The notes below the pieces were generated by a model. That model did no database searches. It had not been told where the DNA came from and saw nothing but the letters and a program-made list of their open reading frames with translations. Below are positions 26,281 to 37,301 of a stretch of DNA of 64,000 nucleotides, in pieces; positions within the stretch are counted from its first letter, which is position 1, and each line of letters opens with the position of its first letter. Both the position numbers and the translations under genes were made by a program. This DNA comes from Glandiceps talaboti (Eukaryota > Hemichordata > Enteropneusta > Spengelidae): positions 18,164,271 through 18,228,270 of the forward strand of contig NC_135558.1 in the NCBI RefSeq assembly GCF_964340395.1, in the 5' to 3' direction.

Positions 26281-28220
26281 AAATTTGGTAGTCAAGACAC
26301 AATGTTTAGTAATCTAGTAGATACAATGTTTAGTAGTCTATGTGTCCTGGACAACTACTAATTTGGTAGTCTAGCTACAGTGTTTAGTAGTCTATGTGTC
26401 CTGGACTACTGCTAATTTGGTAGTCTAGATACAATTTGTTTAGTAGTCTATGTGTCCTGGACTACTGCTAATTTGGTAGTCTAGATACAATGTTTAGTAG
26501 TCTGTGTCCTGAACTACTGCTAATTTGGTAGTCTAGATACAGTGTTTAGTAGTCTATGTGTCTTGGACTACTACTAATTTGGTAGTCTAGATACAATGTT
26601 TAGTAGTCTATGTGTCTTGGACTACTGTTAATTTGGTAGTCTAGATACAATGTTTAGTAGTCTATGTACCCAGGACTACTGCTAATTTGGTAGTCTAGAT
26701 ACAATGTTTAGTAGTCTATGTACCCAGGACTACTGCTAATTTGGTAGTCTAGATACAATGTTTAGTAGTCTATGTACCCAGGACTACTGCTAATTTGGTG
26801 GTCTAGATACAATGTTTAGTAGTCTATGTACCCAGGACTACTGCTAATTTGGTAGTCTAGATACAATGTTTAGTAGTCTATGTGTCTTGGACTACTACTA
26901 ATTTGGTAGTCTAGATACAATGTTTAGTAGTCTATGTGTCTTGGACTACTGTTAATTTGGTAGTCTAGATACAATGTTTAGTAGTCTATGTACCCAGGAC
27001 TACTGCTAATTTGGTAGTCTAGATACAATGTTTAGTAGTCTATGTACCCAGGACTACTGCTAATTTGGTAGTCTAGATACAATGTTTAGTAGTCTATGTA
27101 CCCAGGACTACTGCTAATTTGGTGGTCTAGATACAATGTTTAGTAGTCTATGTACCCAGGACTACTGCTAATTTGGTGGTCTAGATACAATGTTTAGTAG
27201 TCTATGTGTCCTGGACTACTGCTAATTTGGTAGTCTAGATACAATGTTTAGTAGTCTATGTACCAGGACTACTGCTAATTTGGTAGTCTAGATACAATGT
27301 TTAGTAGTCTATGTACCCAGGACTACTGCTAATTGGGTAGTTTAGATACAATGTTTAGTAGTCTATGTACCCAGGACTACTGCTAATTGGGTAGTTTAGA
27401 TACACTGTTTAGTAGTCTATGTACCCATGACTACTGCTAATTTGGTAGTCTAGATACAATGTTTAGTAGTGTATGTACCCAGGACTACTGCTAATTTGGT
27501 AGTCTAGATACAATGTTTAGTAGTCTATGTACCCAGGACTACTGCTAATTTGGTAGTCTAGATACAGTGTTTAGTAGTCTATGTACCAGGACTACTGCTA
27601 ATTTGGTAGTCTAGATACAATGTTTAGTAGTCTATTACCCATGACTACTGCTAATTTGGTAGTCTAGATACAATGTTTAGTAGTCTATGTACCCAGGACT
27701 ACTGCTAATTTGGTAGTCTAGATACAATGTTTAGTAGTGTATGTACCCAGGACTACTGCTAATTTGGTAGTCTAGATACAATGTTTAGTAGTCTATGTAC
27801 CCAGGACTACTGCTAATTTGGTAGTCTAGATACAATGTTTAGTAGTCTATGTACCCAGGACTACTGCTAATTTGGTAGTCTAGATACAATGTTTAGTAGT
27901 CTATGTACCCAGGACTACTGCTAATTTGGTAGTCTAGATACAATGTTTAGTAGTCTATGTGTCCTGTACTACTGCTAATTTGGTAGTCTAGATACACTGT
28001 TTAGTAGTCTATGTACCCAGGACTACTGCTAATTTGGTAGTCTAGATACAATGTTTAGTAGTCTATGTACCCAGGACTACTGCTAATTTGGTAGTCTAGA
28101 TACACTGTTTAGTAGTCTATGTACCCAGGACTACTGCTAATTTGGTAGTCTAGATACACTGTTTAGTAGTCTATGTACCCAGGACTACTACTAATTTGGT
28201 AGTCTAGATACACTGTTGCC
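26281..28220 (+). repeat. 54-bp satellite array, about 36 copies
   Basis: The unit begins TTTAGTAGTCTATGTACCCA, continues GGACTACTGCTAATTTGGTA and ends GTCTAGATACAATG. Copies differ by a few substitutions and 1-2 base indels; variants include TGTGTCCTGG versus TGTACCCAGG. TAGTAGTC and GACTACT(A/G) within each unit form a small hairpin. Two blocks starting with TCTTGGACTACTACTAATTT at 26561 and 26885 are exactly 324 bp (six units) apart, showing a higher-order duplication. Non-coding on both strands. Confidence 0.95.
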
Positions 28221-28228
28221 CAGGACTA

Positions 28229-28368
28229 CTGCAAGTTTTCAAGCCATGAATGTTTTCTATTGATTTCCATTACTCTAAGAGACTACCAGTGCCACCTCAT
28301 AAATTCAGTAGTCTAGATACAATGTTTAGTAGTCTATACATACCGTATGTTGTAACTCTGGACTACTG
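28229..28368 (+). repeat. Right flank of the satellite, similar to its left flank
   Basis: TTTTCTATTGATTTCCATTA...GAGACTACCAGTGCCACCTC resembles the left flank at 26239-26280 (TTTTCTATTCATTTCATTTG...CAGACTACCACCTTATAAAT). A degenerate satellite unit follows at 28305-28368. The flanks look like parts of one parent repeat. Confidence 0.65.
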
Positions 28369-29699
28369 TAATTTTGATCCCTAATCACAGATTGAAATTG
28401 AGCCAATGTATAACCACACAAATTTTAAATGCAAGAGTTTGGCTGAAAATTTTCCATACTGATTCTTTCAAACTTAGATTCATTTCCCCCGGTTATGTTA
28501 TAGTATTTCTACAGAAAACATACAAAGAGATTATTAAATTAGTAAACTGCCTCAATTAACTGGTTGAGGTCAACCACAGCATCAACAAAAATATCAAAAA
28601 TTAAATTTTACATTTGCTATTTTAAATTATACTTTTGATGTTAAGAGTTTTTGGATTCCTCTCACATGTTTGAAAACATGACCTTGAACCATAGACTTTT
28701 CAAACATAAAATAAAAACGACCCCAAAAATAGAGACATTCGATCATAAGAGTACACAAGAGCTATGCCGAAACAAATCATGTCTGTGACCCAACTGTGTA
28801 TGAATTTAGTAATGTCTTGCCTGCCTGAAGGCTGACAACCAGAGAAATTTTTACTATATTAATATTTTACCCAGCTGACTCCATGAACACGAGTACACCT
28901 CCATACATTGTAGGTAGAGTTTGTACGAATTGTACCTATTATTGTAGTTCCTGTATGCCTATTGTTTTCCTAATCCCAACTTTCACTTCCCACTCCTTGG
29001 AAAGGTATTCAGTTAACTGTAATGAGGAAGTGATGAGTCATAAAAACAAAAGAAATGTACCTGTGTCAGATTTCTCACCTACTACATTCCATTGTCTGCT
29101 AACTGGAATGTACACTCACTGATCATCATGATGTGTTGTTGAAGGACAAATCTATTGATGGGTCAAACAATGGGGTGACCTAGTCAGGGTCTGCTGGTAT
29201 TTGAATTTCAAATAAACAAAATCTCTCTCCAGCCTCACAAAACTCAAAATGAAATGTCATTTCAGTAATATTGGTATTTGTTTGAATTGAGGACTGTCTT
29301 GTTTTTGGTTCAGTGACAGATTTAAGTTGTTTTCAAGCCTCGAAAAGGGAGAAAGGGTGACACTTTCACTTTTGCCACCCCTATGCATAGAATGGTATGG
29401 TCCAGGGGAAGTGCCACTGGTATTTTCATTTAGCAATACTGGTAACTGGATCACACAGCATAGACTATATTGAGTGCAGATTTCTTGTACTTTCTCTGTG
29501 AAGATTGCCTGTATATCTAACCAGGAATTGGAAGAAAATACCTCTTGGATTGTGTAAACCAGTGACTGACAAATACGTACAATGTCTGTGTGATCAGTGT
29601 TCAAAGACATCACAGAGTATTTTTGTAACGTTCGTAATATACTGTACTTCAGTTATGGAGGATCGGTTATTTTCACTCTCCGTTCAAAATCCCACCACC

Positions 29700-29739
29700 A
29701 TGCTGTGTCTATCCCTAGTTTTAGTCCTGTTCACGTCAG
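29700..29739 (+). CDS. Possible alternative first coding exon with signal peptide
   Basis: ATG at 29700 sits in a strong Kozak context (CCACCACCATGC). It encodes MLCLSLVLVLFTS plus one base, then CAG/gtaaga, a consensus donor in phase 1. An in-frame ATG further upstream at 29655 would add 15 residues. Joined to exon 5 it reads ...LVLVLFTSG-VNCQVNTDEC, a signal peptide leading into the EGF run. Every phase-1 acceptor in this gene would be compatible. Inference: either an alternative promoter giving a short isoform that lacks LamG1 and EGF1-6, or the start of a second gene. No promoter element was identified. A short hydrophobic ORF next to a donor can arise by chance, so confidence is moderate. 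Confidence 0.45.
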
Positions 29740-30947
29740 GTAAGACATGAAGTTTATTTGTGAGTGGTAGTTTACACTCTTTACAGCTGTGTTGTTGCCT
29801 CAGACATTTCCTATTAGGGTCACACTTCTCATGTTTAGTCAATATACATTGTAGTACAAATGCATTGTTCACTGCCTCAGAATCTGTGTAACACTGGTCA
29901 AACTCATTACCATATCAATAGTTCAACTTCATGCTTATTTACCTAAATTTGCTACAAGTAGTACAAGTGCACATGTTACTTTAAGATCATTACTGTACTG
30001 TACTTGGATGGTTGTAGACTTGTACAAATTTGAACTGACTTGATTGTTCTCAGTGTCAACAGCTTCCTTTATTCCCTTCCTATGCTTCCATACAATTGTG
30101 TATATATCCGTTGATGACCCCTACTGACTCTACAAGTACTAAGGCTGTAGAAGGAAAGACAATTTTTCATTGTACTGAAGTTGGTCTAGGTTTTAGGTAT
30201 ACTTAGCTAGCCCTATGTACATAGCTCAAACTGATGTATTGTTACTTGTATGGCTTCGTTTGTGTACGGGATAGTCCTCCCCATTGTATTCACTGTACAC
30301 AGTCTACCCTGACCATGGCATAGCTTATATGGGTTATCTTGGAGGCCAAGATAAGGGTGTGAATAGAAATTATCAAGTGATTTAGGTATAAGTCTTTATG
30401 TAAACAACAACTATGGGTTTCTGTATTAAGAAAATATGTACCTTTGTACACAGTCCGTTGATTTCATTATTGAAAGGTAGTTATGTAAAATGATAGATTT
30501 CATTGAAATGTTTATGACTATTTGAAATTGACTATTAATATAGAATAGGGAGTGTGGCAACACTTCATAAAAGTTTCGACATCAAATATTAAAGTATTAA
30601 ATAATGAAAAAATGATTATTTTTTTTTGTGAGGTTTAACTTACAGTGAATATTTTGTTATATGTGAGCCAGTAGGCATTCTTTATGAATGTAACAGAATT
30701 TAAGTGCTTTGTGAATTTTTGAAATATCATAATTATGGACTCCGTGGGAAGACATTGTTATACAGTTGTTGAGTTATTTTGCAGATCTGTATGTAATATT
30801 ACTGTCTGTGAGACTTGTAGCTCCAGTAATATTTTGAAACGGCGTAGGGTTAAAATGCAAAACTAACATTAGTTTTGTGAACTGTGGAACAAAAAAAGGC
30901 CAAACCCCACCCCCTAAAAGAAACCCACCCCAAACAAAGATAAACAA

Positions 30948-30970
30948 ACAAGCAAACAAACAAACAAACA
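30948..30970 (+). repeat. (AAAC)n microsatellite
   Basis: Short run of AAAC units, 90 bp before an (AAC)n block. Confidence 0.85.
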
Positions 30971-31056
30971 ATAAAATAACCACAGCAAAGCCCACCAGAA
31001 TCAAAAGTAATTGTGGTTATTGGAGCTATAAGACTGTTGACCATACCAAAAAAATC

Positions 31057-31106
<50 letters not shown>
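31057..31106 (+). repeat. (AAC)n microsatellite
   Basis: About 16 CAA units. The polythreonine and polycysteine open frames across it are artefacts. Confidence 0.95.
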
Positions 31107-31109
<3 letters not shown>

Positions 31110-31559
31110 AACAACTGACTTGAGGCACCTGGTTTTGGTGTTAAAAATATTTATAAAGTTATTTGAATATGGACAATGGAAAATTTTGACAGATGCTACA
31201 GTTTGTGAGAGTGAGTCATAATATGTTTATCTTGTTGTGCAATTGAAAGTGAAAACTATTGTGATATATATGTATTGTGTGAAAATAACTAAAATATGTC
31301 AGGCATACAAAAAAAATGATCTGAATAATTCATATTGTTGAAAAATCGAGGAATTTGTCTTTAGAATTTGTTTATTTTAATGCCATGCTATCCTTAAACT
31401 TAAATTAGTATGGAAATGTCACTTGTGGGTGAGAAAAACAGTTGTGTCACTTTGGCAGAGTTGTGTTAGAGAGAAAATGTGATGTTACATTTATGTGTGA
31501 GTGAGATTGAGTGTAAATATGTAATGCAACAAAAGTAATTCAAAACTTGAACAAATTTG

Positions 31560-31665
31560 TTGAATGTTGAAAACTGAAAGTACCCCAGCCAAGTGCTTAA
31601 AGAGTCCAGACCAATGTTTGAATCCCTGGTTCTCACATTAGTGCTAACCATAGACAGTGGAGGGG
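31560..31665 (+). repeat. Candidate SINE-like repeat, copy 1
   Basis: Contains AATGTTTGAATCCCTGGTTC followed by TCACATTAGTG. The reverse complement of the same block occurs at about 33855-33935 and 37950-38015 (GAGAACCTGGGATTGAAACC). The shared core resembles a degraded tRNA B-box. Copy boundaries are unclear. Confidence 0.4.
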
Positions 31666-33517
31666 GATTTCACTCCACGGTATGTGCTAATTTATTAGTG
31701 GAGTCAATACTGATTAGATAGAGAAATAATCTATGTTTCCAAATTGCATATTTGGTGCCCTAAAATTCCCTAAAAGTTTTGAATATGTCTATAATGATTT
31801 TAATAACAAAATGAAATTAGATATTGATAAAATTAGCAGAGGTGACTGGTGGCAGTCTATTGGGTTTAGGAACCCTGGTCATACTGAGGGGAGGGGTCCA
31901 GTAAAATGTGGCATAGGTATCCATTCATTCTTTGTAGGGACTTGCACCATGATTTCCTGAGAGGCACCTCTGTAAAATACCTTGTGAACGTGTAGATTTT
32001 ATCTACGTACCACCCTCAATAGAATGTAATTGAAGTAAGAAAACTACCAGTAGATGTTAACATTTACTGAATGCTGTCTGATTACTTTATTTTCAAATGA
32101 ACCTCATTATTCCCCAGTGTTTTTTGTTAAAGGGTGGTAAGTAGGTAAAATCTACTCAGGGTTCTCATGTCATTTTACCTGAGTTCACAAACAAAATTAC
32201 CATAGACTCTATGGTACATGTAACACTGACAAGTTTACACCTCTCCCTATTTCTGATACTGAGTTCCCTAATCTTAGCAAAAACATTTCCACTTTCATAT
32301 CTTTTTTTGTTGTTGATTTTTTTTGGTAATTTATATTTCTTTGCACGATACCCTGTTATTCAAAGCATTAAAATTAATGATAATTTAGAGTCTGATAACA
32401 TATTGTTGATGGCTAATAACAGGTTAGAATCCAGGGGTCTTTGATAACTATATAACAGGTGATTTACACTCAGTTTGACCCCTTTTATAACATACTCCAT
32501 CGGAATATGACTAATAGTTATAATACTTTGAAGATTTAGTAAAGTGAAAAATATGATTAAAAGTAAAAAAATTCGTGAAATTTCATCTAAAATTTAGAAA
32601 TTTTATGTTTGCTATATCATTTAATCACATTCTGAATTATATAAATATGGTATTAAATTGATCTGTAAATCTAATTTTAGATCTTGCAGACGCTAGCAAA
32701 TAATGATGGTATATTATATTACATTCACATGTAGTCTTTGACATCAGGCATGACAGTCCAGCCATGATGCTTTGCGTTTAAGTGAGGGAAATAAGTGAGG
32801 GAAATGAATGCCTAATGGACTGTAAAACTTAAGTTTTACTTTGCTGAGTTTGTTGGTACTCTTGATAGTCTGTGTCAGATGTGGATTAAAATTTGGATTT
32901 AAGTGAAAAATAGTCGGGATCAGACATAACAGATTTCTTACGTAGTTTTCATGCAAACTTGTATAAATCAGAAAAATGAAACTGTGTGAGAAAAGCGAGT
33001 CTGTGTACTTGTTTGGAGGATTGTTTCCACAATGTCATTCTACAATGTATTATCCATTGACATTTGGATAACTATATGATGTTGCATAGTTACTTAATCC
33101 AGCCAATAGAATTGTTTATGGAGTCATTTGTTCCAGCAGTGAATCCATGACATAGTCACTCATTGCATCAGTAGACAGGGTAATGCAAAATGGAAGCTAC
33201 CATATTGAATTCTATTAGTGGAAGTGAAAGTATTATGTGATTATTGACTACAGCTACTGACTTTGGCATAGTATCAATGTCATAGTTAGTGAATATGTTC
33301 TTTTAATGTACAGTGTTCGATACATCTATGAACACTGCCAGGTTAGGGGACAGATAAACATGTTGTCGTTGCACTTTGAATTAACATTGAAATGGTATTA
33401 ATGTCTGGTTCAGTCAAGTTTTCAATTAAGTTGTAAAGTGGTCTTGATTGTGATAATAAACCTATGAAAAGTTAAAACATACATGATGTACTAATTAATA
33501 TGATATTAATACTATAC

Positions 33518-33643
33518 TAATACATTTATTGTTTTACAAGGCCTCAGGCCCATATGCAACGTAAGACTTAGAGATTTACAACAAACTCAAAGTCTCTTTC
33601 ACTGTATATGGGCCGGAGGCCTTGTAAAGCAATAGACGTATTA
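33518..33643. mobile_element. Foldback MITE, 126 bp
   Basis: Arms of about 35 bp: TAATACATTTATTGTTTTAC...AAGGCCTCAGGCCCATAT, and the complement ending AAAGCAATAGACGTATTA. The loop contains AAGACTTAGAG / AAAGTCTCTTT, which extends the stem. Surrounding AT-rich sequence hides any target duplication. Confidence 0.8.
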
Positions 33644-33854
33644 TTATTACTAATTAATAATAGATACACATGGCTAAAATGGTAAACAAGCAATAACATT
33701 TAAAACCCCTGTGTCACACAGTCTTGGATTTATAGTTACTATCTTATCAGTGGCTCCATAGAGAGAAGCATTCTTTTGTACAGAGGTTCAGGTTAGGATT
33801 ACAGTGTGCAAAATAGTAGTGAGGCAGAGCTGCAAATAAAGTTTAGTCCATTGT

Positions 33855-33955
33855 AATCCTGATGGTTCCACTGATGGATGAAACTAACATGAGAACCTGG
33901 GATTGAAACCTGGGCCGTTAAAGACCACAATTTTTTTTTTTTTTTTAGCTCTGCT
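33855..33955 (-). repeat. Candidate SINE-like repeat, copy 2, with T-run
   Basis: Reverse orientation of the 31560 block: GAGAACCTGGGATTGAAACC...GGGCCGTTAAAGACCACAA followed by 17 T, i.e. an A-tail-like run on the minus strand. A third, weaker copy is at 37945-38035. Confidence 0.4.
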
Positions 33956-34620
33956 AGGTAACTTTCTCACACCTACATGTTTACTCCTCATCTGACATTG
34001 GTATTTAGCATGTCATGACAAGATGGGAGACTACATGTCAAGGTCTTATAAGAAAATTAATCATGTCATCGTATTTCTTTCACGTCAACCCACACAATAT
34101 TAAATACTTGTAGACGATTTGTTGGCAAGGCGTATTAACTCATGCACAAACTGTACTGTACACATTCTCCTAAGTGATAGTTGGTTAGGGGTGATAGCTC
34201 ATGCATGTATGATATAGTCTGCTGTATTTTATCAATTTAATTACACCCCACCCCCTTTTATTGTTCAATATGACCAGGGGAGAAATGCCTCAAGCTTTAA
34301 TAACAGAAACCACTTTTATGTCGTTCTGTCCTACCTTCATTGTTTCAATCACGATTGATGCATGTACATGTACATTGTATACAGGGTACAGACAGCTTTC
34401 TCACCATGTACTACTACTAGTCAGTATTGTACTAGTCAGTATTGTGTTATCTCAATTGTTCAAATTTATAGTCCTGTACATTGTATTATTATTTTCACAT
34501 GTTTGTCTTATCTTCCTCATGTGATACTGAGTTACAATACATGACCCATCGTGCATGTACTCTTTTTTCTTTTATAAGTACACTTTCCCCATCTACTAAC
34601 TTGGATATACAAATGTAACA

Positions 34621-34640
34621 CCCCCCCCCCCCCCCCCCCC
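34621..34640 (+). repeat. C20 homopolymer
   Basis: An uninterrupted run of 20 C followed by TTTATTGTTCA, mirroring a shorter CACCCCACCCCCTTTTATTG tract at 34244-34263. Confidence 0.9.
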
Positions 34641-34740
34641 TTTATTGTTCAGCATATAAAAGAGTATCAAAATGGAATGTCCAGGTTCAACTAGCCTAAC
34701 TCATTGTTTTTCAAATCTAAGCCATCATATCCAATCATTG

Positions 34741-35240
34741 AGGATCTCTAGAAATGAAAGGCAGTGACAAGTCTGTGGAGGCTATGGTTCAGTCCATGTA
34801 TGGAGGACCTCTGGGTATGAAAATTAGTGACAAGTCTGTGGGGCTATGGTTCAGTCCATGTATGGAGGATCTCTGGGTATGAAAGTTAGTGACAAGTCTG
34901 TGGAAGCTATGGTTCAGTCCATGTATGGAGGATCTCTGTGTATGAAAGTTAGTGACAAGTCTGTGGGGGCTATGGTTCAGTCCATGTATGGAGGATCTCT
35001 GGGTATGAAAGTTAGTGACAAGTCTGTGGGGGCTATGGTTCAGTCCATGTATGGAGGATCTCTGGGTATGAAAGCTAGTGACAAATCTGTAGGGGCTATG
35101 GTTCAGTCCATGTATGGAGGATCTCTGTGTATGAAAGTTAGTGACAAGTCTGTGGGGGCTATGGTTCAGTCCATGTATGGAGGATCTCTGGGTATGAAAG
35201 CTAGTGACAAATCTGTAGGGGCTATGGTACAGTCATTGTA
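34741..35240 (+). repeat. 63-bp minisatellite with an open 21-residue repeat frame
   Basis: About eight copies of a 63-bp unit. Because 63 is a multiple of three, six consecutive copies stay open (34846-35337) and would encode repeats like MVQSMYGGSLGMKVSDKSVG. The second copy has lost one base (GTGGGGCTATGG), which breaks the frame upstream. No domain, splice context or signal peptide supports translation, so it is listed as a repeat. Confidence 0.85.
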
Positions 35241-35446
35241 CTTGGATGATTTCCAGGCTTTAATTATTTCATCTTACTTTCACTTATTGATTTATTTTCA
35301 TCTTAAGATTATTTATTCATTAAGTGAGTTGTTGTAGTCTATTATACATGTACATGTAGGTTATGTATTGTTATGTATTGATCTGTGTATGTATTTGTTT
35401 ATCTGTTGATGTGACATTACAACATGAGTGATAGACAGAGACAGAC

Positions 35447-36032
35447 AGTGTTGCAGTCCTGCTTGTATAGTGAGTAAGTCGTCCCTTCCTTCACTGTCCT
35501 GCAAAGAGCCAGCCGTGAAACCTGGGCTTACCAGAAATGCTGATAACTAAAGAATTAACGCACCCTGTGGTTAAATATTAGCAATAAATCGACTATTTAG
35601 TAATTTTACCTCGCCATGGGTACAAAAGTCCCAGTTCGGAGGACCAAAAATCCTGAAATCATAAGTACAACCGTAATTTAGGGTTCCGCCTTAGGTACAA
35701 TGACCTAGTTGTTATCCCGATCAAATATGGCAGCGTTTGTAAGGAAGACGTTAGAAATTACAGCCAGAACTGGAAAAGTTCTGATTTCAACATTTTTTTT
35801 TTATCTTACCAGTGACTGTTATCATCAAATAGATGTAAACTTAGTATTCGATCGATTGCTAAAATTTGATCGTTGGGTACGTAATTATTCTGTAATTGGT
35901 GCGGGTGCATTTTTGCACCCGCACTCAAAATAGGATTAGTACATTGCTCTTTGCAGGACGGTGTTGAGGGTCATGTCAGTAATCTAGACCCCTGCACCGT
36001 CTGCATGCAATTGCGCGCGCAAGCAGGACTAA
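35447..36032. mobile_element. Foldback element about 585 bp
   Basis: Ends CAGTGTTGCAGTCCTGCTTG and CAAGCAGGACTAACAGTG are inverted repeats. Inner arms CACTGTCCTGCAAAGAG (35489) and CTCTTTGCAGGACGGTG (35947) also pair. A perfect hairpin GTGCGGGTGCA-TTTT-TGCACCCGCAC lies at about 35900-35925. The 74-codon frame at 35709-35933 is inside the element and ends in the hairpin; not called as a gene. Confidence 0.65.
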
Positions 36033-36591
36033 CAGTGTTGTACATGTAGCTACATGTAGTCAAGATTTTAGGCTCTCATGCCTTTACGACATTGTAGCCA
36101 ATTGTTACAAAACTGTGTTGTAACTCAGTTGGATTCTGTGTCGGCCTTCCAATTCATTTATTATAAAATGTGTCAGGTTTCTAAGGATACACATTGTCTA
36201 CTTCCTACAGAGGTGGGTAGGTCATTCCCCTCTAGGCAAATATAACATAATTATATATGAAAGGATGTCTGTTGATTTACCACAGATTGAACACAATGTC
36301 TGCAGTCTGTACTCGAGTTGTTTGCATCAATTCAACCCATACAAACGAAAGTTATGGATTTGTCTTAGATATTCAGACAGCTGGTTATGAGAGGATGCTA
36401 AGCTGTACTTGCCCAGTATAAGTGCTGTATATATGTACATTTACTGTACACTTGTTGGAAAATCTTGTTGTCTGCATGTGAGGCCCATAGAAATAGTAGT
36501 ATAGTACAATATGGTATTGTTTTGTGTCACTCTTTCCGGTGGTTATCATTGCATGCATTGACTCAATGGTTTTGTTGGTTGTACGAGATGT

Positions 36592-36940
36592 AGTCTAGTT
36601 CCTATACAGTATCATTACCATTTACACCTCCACTCACTAGCTAGTCTAGTCCCTATACAGTATCATTACCATTTACACCTCCACTCACTAGCTAGTCTAG
36701 TCCCTATACAGTATCATTACCATTTACACCTCCAGTCACTAGCTAGTCTAGTCCCTATACAGTATCATTACCATTTACACCTCCACTCACTAGCTAGTCT
36801 AGTCCCTATACAGTATCATTACCATTTACACCTCCACTCACTAGCTAGTCTAGTCCCTATACAGTATCATTACCATTTACACCTCCACTCACTAGCTAGT
36901 CTAGTCCCTATACAGTATCATTACCATTTACACCTCCATT
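36592..36940 (+). repeat. 51-bp minisatellite, about 6.8 copies
   Basis: Nearly identical units of CTAGCTAGTCTAGTCCCTAT, then ACAGTATCATTACCATTTAC, ACCTCCACTCA. Spacing of the CCTATACAG block is exactly 51 bp. Only one or two substitutions per copy, so the array is young. Confidence 0.95.
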
Positions 36941-37167
36941 CAACATGGTTTAGTTAGAGACCACATTAGCAATCAGACTATACAAGATGAAGCCTATGGC
37001 ATAATGTCCTCAATGGGTTTCACAAGTGAATAATTATCATTATGATTTGCAAAACTATCAGGGCTATAGAAGTTAAATTTGAGCCCTGACCATGTATATT
37101 ATGATTGGTAACAGTGAAGATGATCATGTTCTCACCTTACAATATTCACAGTGCTTAGAATTAGTAG

Positions 37168-37301
37168 AAGTAGTCCAGGACACATGGACTAGCTACTAAA
37201 TAGTAACATTGATTTTGATTTGTATGTAGACTTACATATATGTATACCAACATTTATAGGTTAGTAGTGACTAGTCTGATAGACCAATGGAAATCAATAG
37301 T
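37168..37301 (-). repeat. Solo copy of the satellite's parent repeat
   Basis: The reverse complement contains CTATTGATTTCCATTGGTCT (as in the satellite flank) and TTTAGTAGCTAGTCCATGTG followed by TCCTGGACTAC (as in the satellite unit). This is a single unit with flank, not an array. Confidence 0.65.

Noticed and set aside
35709-35933. 74-codon frame as a small gene
   Set aside because: Lies wholly inside a foldback element and ends in its internal hairpin; no recognisable domain.
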